From Chionoecetes opilio (taxonomy: Eukaryota; Arthropoda; Malacostraca; Decapoda; Majidae): DNA of 64,000 nt. Within the stretch, counting starts at the first letter, position 1. Every line of letters begins with the position of its first letter. The notes below the pieces were generated by a model, which was given only the letters and a program-made list of their open reading frames with translations, searched no databases and was not told the DNA's origin. The DNA lies in the NCBI GenBank assembly GCA_016584305.1, contig JACEEZ010020889.1, positions 1-64,000 of the forward strand, in the 5' to 3' direction. Below are positions 26,562 through 36,950 of the stretch, in pieces. Both the position numbers and the translations under genes were made by a program.

Positions 26562-26840
26562 TATACTGCGCGATGGTCAGGTTGATAACGTGACGGGCTT
26601 CCATTCTGTGGGTAGGCGGTTCGAATCCTCGTGCTCCCGGGGATTTTTCACTGACAAATTCGGGCGGTTACTGTCCCCCTTGAGCAAGGGGATGGGGGTG
26701 TGTGGTGTGTGAGGTCCCAGCATTGCCCAAAGATCGGTAATAATGAGCTCCAAGCTGGCACTGAGAGGGTGAAAACTGGCGATCGCGAGCCAGCTTGCGT
26801 GGACAAGACCATGGGTGAATGACACACACACACACACACG
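26562..26840 (+). repeat. tRNA-derived SINE
   Basis: A-box-like TGGTCAGGTTGATAACG (26574-26590) and B-box GGTTCGAATCC (26618-26628), followed by a body of about 190 bp and a (CA)n tail at 26821-26840. Another (CA)n tract precedes it (26540-26559). This family differs in its body from the SINEs at 13.8, 39.8 and 47.9 kb. Confidence 0.8.
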
Positions 26841-26957
26841 TATCCACCTAGCAACATACCCCCCTCACACAGTCGCCTAATATCCACATCCAAGATCCAC
26901 CCGTCCCCTCACTCACCTTATCAATCTATTTGTTGAATTGTATATTTCTTAATCTAT

Positions 26958-27020
26958 GATAAAATATTTATCTATCTATCTCTATCTGTCTATCTATCTA
27001 TCTGTCTATCTACCTATTCA
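26958..27020 (+). repeat. (TATC)n microsatellite
   Basis: Imperfect TATC/TGTC tetranucleotide units, continuing as looser CATC/CCAC-rich sequence to about 27180. Confidence 0.85.
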
Positions 27021-27256
27021 TTCATTTACATACCCACACCTATCAATTCTTCATCCATCCATCTACCTATCCCTTACTACTCATTCACCTGACAACATAT
27101 CCACCTCATCCACACACCCATCCATCCACCTATCCACCTTTAGACCAATTCCCACAGGCTTTCTCTGTCATCCAACATCCACCCTCATCCATAGGTATTT
27201 CATTCCAGACTTGTTAAAGACTTGTTAACAATTCAAGTGGCAATCCCCACCACCAC

Positions 27257-27613
<357 letters not shown>

Positions 27614-28787
27614 CTCGGTAAGGGTCACTGATTTGGGGGATCCCCACTGGCTTTTCTCTTCCTCTTCCTCCTCCTTCTCTCTTCTCTTCCTAATATCAGT
27701 CGATATTACAAACTTTAAAAATGATACACGCAAAATATGGAAAACCATAAATCAGCTGAAAAAATAACTATAAAAAAACTTATCTCAGTTACATAAAAAT
27801 GAATAATAAAGTAATGAGATGCCCATCCGATATTGCAGAGGCCTTCAATAAGTAATATACAGATATTGCTTCAATTTAGATACAACATCCCACCTTCCGA
27901 TATTAACCCACTTGCTTTCTGATAGGTAATTATCCAACATCAATGAATTGTTCCTCCAGTACTACCACAAGACTTGCAGCTGTAATAAACTCATTAAAAA
28001 AAAAAGTGTAATACCCATGAAATTTCTGTCTCTCTCCTAAAAGCTAATAAAGAACAAATAGCTGTTCCATTATCAATCTTGTTCAACCAGTCCATCGAAA
28101 AAGGAATTTTTCCTTAAAGTAATCGTCCAGACCATTTCATCATTCCTGATTTAATGCAATCAAATCATAGCCATTAACGAGTATATCAACAATACGTCGT
28201 CACTTTTTGTATCCAGTCAGCCGTTTTAAATAATCCGCAATCAAAATCTGCAAATTCCCCGAGTTTTCAAAACGCTCTCAAGGTTTGCAGACGCTCAGGC
28301 TCAGGCTCGGTGACGCAGCATCAGGGAGGCTCATCTTCCCGCGCTTGATCAGAGAGGCACGTAAACACAGAGATAAATATAGTACTTGAAGATATTTGGG
28401 TGTTTCTGAGAGATTTGTTTGCTATATGCCACATGCATGCATCCTTTATGGGTGCAGCAAGACAGCAGTGCCTTTCGAGAAAAGTTTGCACACGGAAAGG
28501 AGTGGCGTGTGTAGGAGTGGAGTGGCGGAGTGGCGTGTGGTGATTCACGCCTATAGTGTGTTGGGGCGAGCAGTTGTGTTGAGAAACGGTGTGTAGTGAG
28601 GGTAGCGATGGACCACCACGACTGTGAGGCTTTGCCTCTTAACAAGACCAAGTAAACTAAGTAAACCAAGTAAACCAGTTGTGGAGTGGGCGTGGGCGTG
28701 CCCTGTGGTGAGAGACCCTGTGGTGGAGTGGCTGTCACACTTTCTACCTTCCCGTCCGCATATTTTCCAACTCTTTGCTGTAGTTAA

Positions 28788-28895
28788 TGCTAGTATGTGG
28801 TTTCCGAGTAATTACGTTTGACTGTAGCTCCAAAACTAACCATAGGATTTTCTCGAAAGTACCTTCATTGTGATTCCCACACACACATGGTTTAA
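28788..28895 (+). repeat. Short interspersed repeat shared with 55830-55945
   Basis: TATGTGGTTTCCG, then CTGTAGCTCC, AACTAACCAT, GGATTTTCTC and TTGTGATTCCCACAC, in the same order and spacing as at 55830-55945. It lies at the left of the acidic ORF within the TTAA element. Confidence 0.7.
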
Positions 28896-28901
28896 CCTTA
28901 T

Positions 28902-29144
28902 TTACCAATCCATGTTTTGGAGAAGTGCCAGGTCCTCCTGCTGAACCTCAGGCTCTGCTAACACCTGTTCATCCACCTCGTACTCGGGCTCAAACATATA
29001 GGATCCCATGACAATCTGAGGTTCGTTTTCCTCATAGTATACGCGACCAGCGTCATTTCTTTCGGCGTCAGATTGAGCATCGTACTCTAGATCTGTCACA
29101 GCGACAGATTCACTGTCTGACACCGAAGTACAATCGCTCATCAT
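28902..29144 (-). CDS. Acidic ORF inside the TTAA element; possible P2X7-ballast-like first exon
   Basis: 80 codons, strongly acidic, starting at one of two adjacent ATGs. It contains SYMFEPEYE and ends ..LLQNMDW just before GTAAAT, which could be a splice donor (exon end ..GATTG). A 'Y.FEPE' motif followed by 'NTDW' and a Cys cluster is what I remember from P2X7 intracellular (ballast)-like proteins that are multicopy in aquatic animals. The Cys cluster would be in a following exon that is not present here. The match is short and from memory. It may be a captured or truncated gene. Confidence 0.35.
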   Translation of the reverse strand: MMSDCTSVSDSESVAVTDLEYDAQSDAERNDAGRVYYEENEPQIVMGSYMFEPEYEVDEQVLAEPEVQQEDLALLQNMDW

Positions 29145-30805
29145 AACATTTGCCGACAGGTGTCAGACAGAGTGTCTGCGGGCGTCCCTGTTCTGACGTC
29201 ATCAATAACAGTCGTAGCCCTGTTGGTGGGAAGATTTTTTTTTCGCGCGCTTTTACAAAAGTCGTTTTTACGGAAATAAGGCCTGGAAATCAATTATTTT
29301 GGTGGATTAGGTGTTTTGAATAATTCAAACATAATTCGGCGAAAAAATTGGGTCTGGACGATTACTTTAATGTTTAAAACATGCAACCGTAATCCCTATT
29401 TATAAAAAAGGTCCAAAAGACAACATTGCCAATTACAGACAAATATCACTGCTAAGTACTTACTCAAAAATATTCGAAAAATTAATGAAAAAATTCTATT
29501 AAATTTCTTAACCAAAAAATCTATTATCAAACAAAGAACAATTTGGTTTTCGACAAGGCTTAAGTACCTTTAGTGCTTTGACCGCCTTCACCGATAACAT
29601 CTACTCTGCCTTGGATACTCAACATACAATGCTCACTATTTATATAGACTTTACTAAAGCTTTTGATACAGTGAAACATGATATCTTACTACAAAAATTG
29701 AAACATTATGGTATACGTGGCATCATAATGATCATAATCGTGGCATGACTGGTTTAGAGACTACCTCACCGGTAGAACCCAAAGTACAACATTTCAGAAT
29801 TGTCTATCTATACCTCAACATATTCAGTACAGAGTCCCTCAGGGTAGTGTCCTCGGTCCCATTTTATTCCTTATCTATATAAATGATCTCCCAAATGTAT
29901 TTACAAATTTAAAAACAATACTTTTTGCTGATGACTCTACCTTTATTCATTACTGGTGCAGACCCTACATCCTTGATAGAAACAGCCAACCAAGACCTAG
30001 AAAATTTTTATAAATGGTGTTTGAGTAATAGACTAACCGTCAATTTAAACAAAACGTATTATATGCTCTTTACCAACAAGGCGACTAAAATTCTTCCTAC
30101 TCTGTTATACAACACAATGTCATCAACAGAACTAACCAACACAAACTACTAGGTGTAACTTTTGATGATAACATACCTTTAAACCACACATTAATGAATT
30201 ATGTCTTAAATTGTCTAGAATCGTATCTCTATTATATAAAATTAGAGACCTTATGCCTAATAATATACTTAAAATTCTCTATAATGCCATGTATTGCCAC
30301 ACTTTCAATATTGTACTCCAGTCTGGTGCAACACATATCCCACTCATTTACTTCCCCTGTTCCGGCTACAAAAGAAAATAATTAGGATCATTACAAATTC
30401 GGGCTACTTTGATCATACTCACCCTTTATTTAAGAATATGAACATCTTGAAATTATTTGACATAAACAAATTACAGATTGGAATATATATGCACAAATTA
30501 GTTACTGGTGGTCATTATATTAACTTGCTCCCTCAACATAACTACCCCACCCGAAACTGTGAACACCTCCGTGTACCACAACATAACCTGACAGTTTTTC
30601 AACACTCACTAGCCTACTCTGGTCCCTAGATATGGAATAATATACCCGACTCTGTTAAGACCCTACCAACATTATGTTCATTTAAAAGGCAATACAAAAA
30701 GTATTTATTGTCCCAATACTGACAAGATATTTGTTCTAATATTTGTTCTAATATATTTCCAATGATGGTCATGTAGATTTATTATAGTGCCAACAATACA
30801 TTTTA

Positions 30806-31349
30806 TACATTCACATCACCCCCAACCCATTCACTCACCCATTAGGGCTATTGGTGGACCGGCCCACCACCTGTGTTTGGTGGGCCTTCAGCCCACCAAA
30901 CACAGACTCTCCAGATAGCCCCTTCTAACTTTCCTGAAATCATGGATGTAGAAATTTATGTATTCCCCCCACCCATTCACTCACCCATTACCCATCACCC
31001 CCCACCCATTCACTCACCCATTACCCATCACCACACACCCATTACCCATCACCCCCCACCTATCACCCATCACCCCCCACCCATTCACTCACCCATCACC
31101 CCACACCCATTACCCATCACCCCACCCATTCACTCACCCATTCATTACCTATCACCCTACATCAAGGTTTCCTCAATTCTCGCAACCCACATTTTTTTTC
31201 ACAATTCTCGCTAATAGGCTGCTAAAAAAAAAAGAAAAAAAAGTGATCTGATCATCTCATAAGTGGGCTTAAAACCTTCCCCTGGTCGAGCTGGTTCCAA
31301 AACTGTGACATATGATGGGATTCCGCCACGGGGGGCGGCACCTATCGCG

Positions 31350-31381
<32 letters not shown>

Positions 31382-31414
31382 CACACACACCCACTTTCGC
31401 TTATATTATTACTA
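30806..31414 (+). repeat. Family A, copy 2
   Basis: Begins inside minisatellite words (CCCATTCACTCACCCATT), then GGGCTATTGG, a hairpin block, the CAGATAGCCCC segment, the minisatellite (about 30965-31160), the A-rich segment and a GACA/CA tail (31352-31391). It ends TTATATTATTA where copy 3 begins directly. The 5' part differs from copy 1 by truncation. No coding content. Confidence 0.75.
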
Positions 31415-31446
31415 GCCGCAAAGCAGGGCCAGAAGCCACAAAACAC

Positions 31447-34221
31447 TTAAGGGAGTGACCATGGTGAAAATGACGAAATTCATCGTACATTACCAAATTT
31501 CATGTTTTGATGCCAAAAGGTGCCAAAGTACGATAACTACACTTCCACAAAGTTTTGTGGCTGTATCACGTTTCAATTTTTTTATATATAATAAAATAAA
31601 TATAATAATTGCAACATCTGGCAACCCTTGATGCGTCAAAAACTATTTTTGAATGGTTACTGTACTAAAAATTTTGATAGAATTGATTTTGTTTTGCTGT
31701 AATATGGTTCTGGAGGTGTCTGGCATCGTGTCCACGCGCTCATATACACCAAGCCACCCTCTCACACGCTCAGTGCCTTCATAGAGTCCAAGGTGGAAGG
31801 ACGTTTCTCCCTGCCACCTTCGACCTTGACCCATTGTTTGCCCTTATTGTGCCCCTACACTTGTTAAAACATGGGAAGAGTGACGAGATCTAAACTACAG
31901 AACATAAGAACATAAAGAAAGCTGTAGAAGCAAAGAAAAGGAAGCAGGAAGAGAGAGAAAGGGAGAGGGAGAGGGAGCAGCCTACAGCGTCCACCAGCAA
32001 CGCACAGCCAGCCACACCTGCCACCCCTTGTACCTCCCACAACACCACTGCTCACCTTTCATCTGCCAAGAAAAGGAAGTTGGAGGTGGGAAAAAACAGC
32101 TGCAGACATTGTTCCATCAATGATGAGAACATCATATTTGAAGCAAAGCTACCTACGAGAACTTTTCACCAACGTTGGTGCAGCCAATGTTATGGGCAAA
32201 GTTTAAAGGTCCAGTTTGTAAACAAATCCTTGGATTTTAAACTCCACCTGAAATGTGAGGACTGCGGGAACGAATGTGGCGACGGCAAGGTTGATGACAC
32301 CCCAATTACGAACACGTTGGTGTACTCAACCATGGAAGTTGGATTAGGGTTCACTTCCTACAACAAACTCATCAGCAACATGAGTATGACCCCGTTATAT
32401 GCCAAGTACCAGGACACGCAGAGGCATATTCTACAGAAGACAGAACAGAAGGCAAAAGAGGTGATGGAAAAGACCAGGGATGCTGTGAAAAGACACTACA
32501 CACCAGATCAAGACGGTTATTTATAATATAAAGGTCAATACGATGGGAGTTGGCAAAAACGAGGCCACACGAGTAAACTTGCTGTGGGTGCAGTAGTCGA
32601 GGCACACACAGGTTGTGTAATTGATTTCGAAACTGTCAGCAAGTTCTGTGAAAAGTGCACAAAGAAGGAGAATACCAAAATTAGTAAGAGGATATGGAAG
32701 AGTGGAAGAAAGGACACAAACAAGAATGCCAGAAAAACTACGACGGGAGTTCTGGTGGCATGGAGACAGCTGCGGCACTGAAGTTGTTTGGGAGAAGCTT
32801 GACCTACAACCTACGATACACAGTGTTTATTTCCGACGGTGACAGTTCTGCCTATAACGCTCTATGTGCATTGAACAATAATAAAGGCCCCTATAATGGT
32901 GTTAGTATAGAAAAAGGGGAGTGCATAAATCATGTTGGGGAAAAGATTAGGAACAGCGTTGAGAAAAGTGAGGGAACAAGTGGTAACCGAGACAAAGACA
33001 AAAAACAGGAAAAACAAGAAGGTTGAAAGTGATGGGAGGGAAAGGAAAACTGACTGATTTTGTGATAGGAAAATTGCAAAAATACTACAGTGCGGCAATC
33101 AGACGTCATGTGGGAGGAGCGTGAAGGACATGAGGAATGACATTTATGCCTCATTCCTTCATTGCTCATCAAGTGATGAAAACCCTCAACACCAACTGTG
33201 CCCCAAGTCTACCGAGAGCTACTGCTTCTACCAAAGTGCCATCGCAAATAGAAGACTCCCCCATCACACAAAACTATGAGAGTACACTTGTATTGCCGTC
33301 AGAAATGCGCCAAAAAGTGTGGGCTGAATATAAGAGGCTAACTACAGACAAATTATTGAAAGCATGTTTGTTAGGTAAAACGCAAAACCCAAATGAACAT
33401 TTACACTCTCGTATTTGGAGATTTTGCTCCAAGTACAAAAATGCTAATAAAAACATTCTAGACTTTGCATGTGGCACAAGCAGTGCTCGACTACAATGTT
33501 GGGTACAGGGAGGGGTTTATGGTGCCCGAGTTTGGGAACCCTTCACATGGCTGCAGGAGTCTTACATGAAAAGAATCGACCAATTCGTGAAAGGAATCGT
33601 TTGAGAACAAAAAAAAGAAACTAGAGGGTGAAGGGGACGAATATAAGGCCGGTGCCTTTTAAAAAATGGCCTCGCGAAACTTTAAATCGCCCCTCCTGGA
33701 AAGTTTAAGTTTTTGTTCTTTCGGAGCTAAAATCTCCACCATTTTCTATGCTATTTTATTTCTGTTTGTTTTATTTTGAAGAGAAAAGGTTGTGCCATGA
33801 TATCCGTATTGCAAAAATAAAATATTGTTAACCATAACTCCTGTATATTTTTTCAAACCTGTATTTTGCCGGTTTTGCCATTTTTTTTACATCTATCAGT
33901 AAAAAAATAATTTAAAAAAAAAGATAGAAGATAATTGTAAAATCTTCAATACGGAAAGTGTTGTCCTGACTCAAACCTTTCATTTCCATGCTAGAAGTTG
34001 AATGTGTGAGCAATATATTTTTTTTTTTTTTTTTTTGAAAATCGTGAAAATTTTCACTTTTTCACACATAAAAAAATTCACCACACAAAAAACTATAAGA
34101 CATAAAGACATGAAATTTGGGGGAATGTTAGGTCATTGGATAGGGAAAGTATACACATCTTCACAGAGAAATTGGTAAGTTAGTTTTTATCGTTACTTGA
34201 AAATCCGTAGCACTCCCTTAA
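31447..34221 (+). mobile_element. TTAA-flanked Kolobok/Mutator-like DNA transposon
   Basis: The element 31451-34217 (2767 bp) begins GGGAGTG and ends CACTCCC, with TTAA at 31447-31450 and 34218-34221. A longer subterminal inverted repeat supports the ends: CCAAATTTCATGT near 31493-31505 and its complement near 34108-34120. It contains one decayed plus-strand transposase-like gene (31871-33604). GGG-type ends with TTAA and this transposase type suggest Kolobok. Perfect terminal identity covers only 7 bp, so the ends have diverged or are naturally short. Confidence 0.8.
31871..33604 (+). pseudogene. Mutator/Kolobok-like DDE transposase, decayed
   Basis: Ordered pieces are visible. There is a basic start (MGRVTRSKLQNIR, 31871) that shifts frame near 31913, a KKRKQEE-like basic and proline/threonine-rich segment, and a Cys-rich region (CRHC, CSQC, KCEDCGNEC; 32080-32280). 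After an in-frame stop at 32524 comes YDGSWQKRGHTS and a CEKC motif (to about 32660). After a shift, KNYDGSSGGMETAAALKLFG and FISDGDSSAYNAL follow (about 32734-32860). The C-terminal part has QNPNEHLHSRIW (about 33380-33415) and stops at 33602. The D of YDGSW, the D of ISDGD and the E of NEHLH are plausible catalytic residues (inference). Family named from remembered Mutator-like transposase patterns. Confidence 0.7.
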
Positions 34222-36084
34222 AGACCTTTTTTGGTCGTTAGTCCAACGACGGAACCCACAGCGCGGAAAATCTTCGATTTCGTCGTTAACGTGCACACTG
34301 GCCAACGCTGCTCAAGCCCGGGTTTTAAGAGGTGGGAAAGTCCCAGGCATGCTATTATTGCTTGGTATGCTATGAAATATCTTTTTTATAGGTGAATGTA
34401 GACAATGATTGCTTTTGGGATGGATTTTATTCATATATAGGGTAAAAAAGATGAAATAAAGCAAGGGACTATCTACGTCTGGCACGGGGGCCTTCGGCAG
34501 CAGCAGCGCAGCAGGAGAACCCGTGGGTGGATATCAACCAACTTCCCCAAAGGGAGTAGATGTCTTTGGAAATTTTAGTAGGGGGCGAGAACCCCTTTGG
34601 GGAATCCTATGACCCCTGGTGATTCCTATGGTGCTACACAGACGTGGAGCTGACGTTTCTTCAGGAAGGCACAGGTGAGGGGATAACTGCGGGTTTTTTA
34701 CTAAAAACGTTAGTGTGGCGGCGGAGCCCCCAGCCCCTCCCCACTGTGGGTTTGGGCGGGTTTAAAACGTCTTATTATCGTTTTATACACTTAGTGATTA
34801 TGGTGAGATGTTTATATACTTGTCATTACTAATCAATGTGCACCGTGTGTCCCTTTAAAATAAGGTGATTTAAAGATTTTAATGAGGTGACTGATGACGG
34901 GCAGAGGGACGGAGAGGCCTTGCCGGGGGGCCCTCCCCAAAACACAAATTTTCACTATTTTAAACCCACACACCACCTTTCTACCCCCCAAAAACATAGC
35001 AACACGGGGCTCCTACTATACATTTAAACTATTGATCATTAAAACCCCTTAAACGAAAGCTTTCCGAATAAAACAAAATTAGTTTGAGATGAGGGGGGCA
35101 AAAAGGGCGGGGAGGGGGAGTCTGGCATGCCATTCTTCCCCGGGAAAATGTCTCGCTGATTGTGTTTGTCGAGAAGTTTTAAAAAAACTGTTTGTCATTT
35201 GGTGGTGACAGATGACGCGCTTGTTGAGTCATTACTCCCCAACCGTAGCGCTTCCGACCCTTAACGACCGAAAAGGAGGCTTTTTAGTTTCGTCGTTAGG
35301 AAAAGAAGTTTAGAGAGATGGTGTTGCGGGGGAACCCTTTGTTGTGGGGGTTTCCCCCGCCCCCAGGGCGGCCTTTTGGCTAGCTCCTGCGGAGGGCTAT
35401 TGGTGGGCCGGTGGTGGGCCGAAGGCCCACCACCTGACAGACTCTCCAGATAGCCCCTTCTAGCTTTCCTGAACTCATGGATGTAGAAATGTATGTATTA
35501 ACGCCAACCCATTCACATCACCCCCAACCCATTCACTCACCCATTACCCATCACCCCCCACCCATTCACTCACCCATTAGGGCTATTGGGGGGCCGAAGG
35601 CCCACCAAACACAGACTCTCCAGATAGCCCCTTCTAACTTTCCTGAAATCATGGATGTAGAAATGTATGTATTCCCCCCACCCATTCACTCACCCATCAC
35701 CCCCACCCATTCACTCACCCATTACCCATCAACACACACCCATTCACTCACCCTTTACCCATCACCCATCACCCCCCACCCATTCACTCACCCATTACCC
35801 ATCACCCCACCCATTCACTCACCCATTACCCATCACCCTACATCAAGGTTTCCTCAATTCTCGCAACCCACATATTTTTTCACAATTCTCGCTAATAGGC
35901 TGCTAAAAAAAAAGAAAAAAAAGTGATCAGATCATCTCATAAGTGGGCTTAAAACCTTCCCCTGGTCGAGCTGGTTCCAAAACTGTGACATATGATGGGA
36001 TTCCGCCACGGGGGGCGGCACCTATCGCGGACAGACAGACAGACAAACACACACACACACACTTTCGCTTATATTATTATAGAT

Positions 36085-36890
36085 TTCCTGTTTGTACTGT
36101 GGCGGAAATAAAATTGTATGTTTGTGTTGTTTGTTTTTTCATTGCAAACCAAATTTCAACTGTTTGTTTGTTGTCTGTTTTGTTAGTTTGTTTGTTTTGT
36201 TTGTTTGCTTTGTTTGTTTGGAGACGTGTGGAGGAATGTGTAGAATAGAATACGTGAGATTTATGTTTACTTTTATAATCATCCGATGTATAAATGATAT
36301 ATTAGCGCCACTTTCATCATAGCAAAACAAACCAAGATGTAAACAACAGAATAATAGCGACCGGGAAAGTTAAGAGAGGGAGAAGAGGAGGAAAGGAATG
36401 TAGAAGTGAAAATGGGTAGAAGACGAAGAAAAACAAAGCAAATATAAGCAACAGAACATTGAAAACGAAAAATTTAAGAGAAGGGAGAAGAGGAGGAGGA
36501 GGAGGAAAGGAATGCAGAAGTAAAATGCATAGAAGACGAATAGAAACTAAACAACTCTTTTTTTATAACTTGTCCCCTAAATAAACCAGTTCTCCTCACT
36601 AGTTACCACGCAAAAGAGAGAAAAAAAGAACCCAAGCAAGTATCTGAAGCTCGCACAAGCATAAGAGTCGAGGCTGGACACTAACCAACAACGTCACCAC
36701 AAACAAAAGGAAGCAACACACGGAAGCAAAGCAACAAATATGCAACGAAAATACACAACAACTGACATCCTTCTTCCAGACGCGCTTTGGGAATCCCGTC
36801 CAGACCATTTAATCTTTTTTCAACATTGCCTAACCATTTGCAATTCTCCTAAAGGGCTGTCCCTCTCCCCCGCCCTTACCCTCCCACCCC
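36085..36890. other. Unclassified flank upstream of the Gly-rich gene
   Basis: TTTGTTTG-rich sequence near 36120-36220 and AGAGGAGGA-rich sequence near 36360-36510. AAGAAGGAAG-type words come from low complexity. No gene recognised. Confidence 0.4.
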
Positions 36891-36897
36891 TAGGATG

Positions 36898-36906
36898 CTA
36901 TATATT
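36898..36906 (+). promoter_or_regulatory. TATA box of the Gly-rich peptide gene
   Basis: CTATATATT lies about 30 bp upstream of a plausible start site near 36930 and about 50 bp upstream of the exon-1 ATG (36951). Short 5' UTRs with a TATA box are common in highly expressed arthropod secreted-peptide genes. The start site itself is inferred from spacing. Confidence 0.5.
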
Positions 36907-36950
36907 CGCAGGGACGTCGAGGAAGGACACATACAGGATCTAGATGCAAC

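Larger units (their letters stand above)
28114..29370. mobile_element. TTAA-flanked DNA element with 16-bp TIRs, inserted in the LINE
   Basis: The element 28118-29366 (1249 bp) starts AGTAATCGTCCAGACC and ends with its exact reverse complement (29351-29366). It is flanked by TTAA at 28114-28117 and 29367-29370. The host sequence on either side is one LINE reading frame, giving an independent empty-site proof. A TTAA target is used by piggyBac and Kolobok elements, but these ends are not classic for either, so the superfamily is open. It carries one minus-strand ORF (28902-29144). The part 28134-28780 has no recognised gene. Confidence 0.85.
27690..30725 (+). pseudogene. Non-LTR retrotransposon ORF2 fragment (jockey/CR1-like), interrupted
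   Basis: Reading through several stops and frameshifts gives an ordered RT: a pre-RT region with NDTRKIWKTINQL (about 27718), then after an inserted element HATVIPIYKKG-like sequence (frame of 29377-29410), EQFGFRQG (about 29538), YIDFTKAFDTVKHDILL (about 29640), VPQGSVLGPILF (about 29835) and FADDST (about 29925). The typical C-terminal region, with CTPVWCN and YPTRNCEHLRVPQHN, runs to a stop near 30722. A frame break lies near 29725-29740, where an ATCATAATGATCATAATCG stutter occurs. 5'-truncated and inactive. Split at 28114-29370 by a TTAA-flanked insertion; removing it with one TTAA restores the frame, although that codon is now a stop. Confidence 0.85.
31415..36084 (+). repeat. Family A, copy 3, long form with nested transposon
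   Basis: Starts CTAGCCGCAAAG directly after the tail of copy 2 and ends with the same CACTTTCGCTTATATTATTA (36058-36077) and then TAGATTTC as copy 1. It is interrupted by the transposon at 31451-34217. Its middle (34222-35360) is absent from copy 1, contains no recognisable gene and has related TCGTTA-containing ends (34234-34300 and 35262-35300). From about 35370 it rejoins the shared sequence (GGCTAGCTCCTGCGGAGGGC). The hairpin/minisatellite module is partly duplicated at 35440-35700. Confidence 0.65.
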
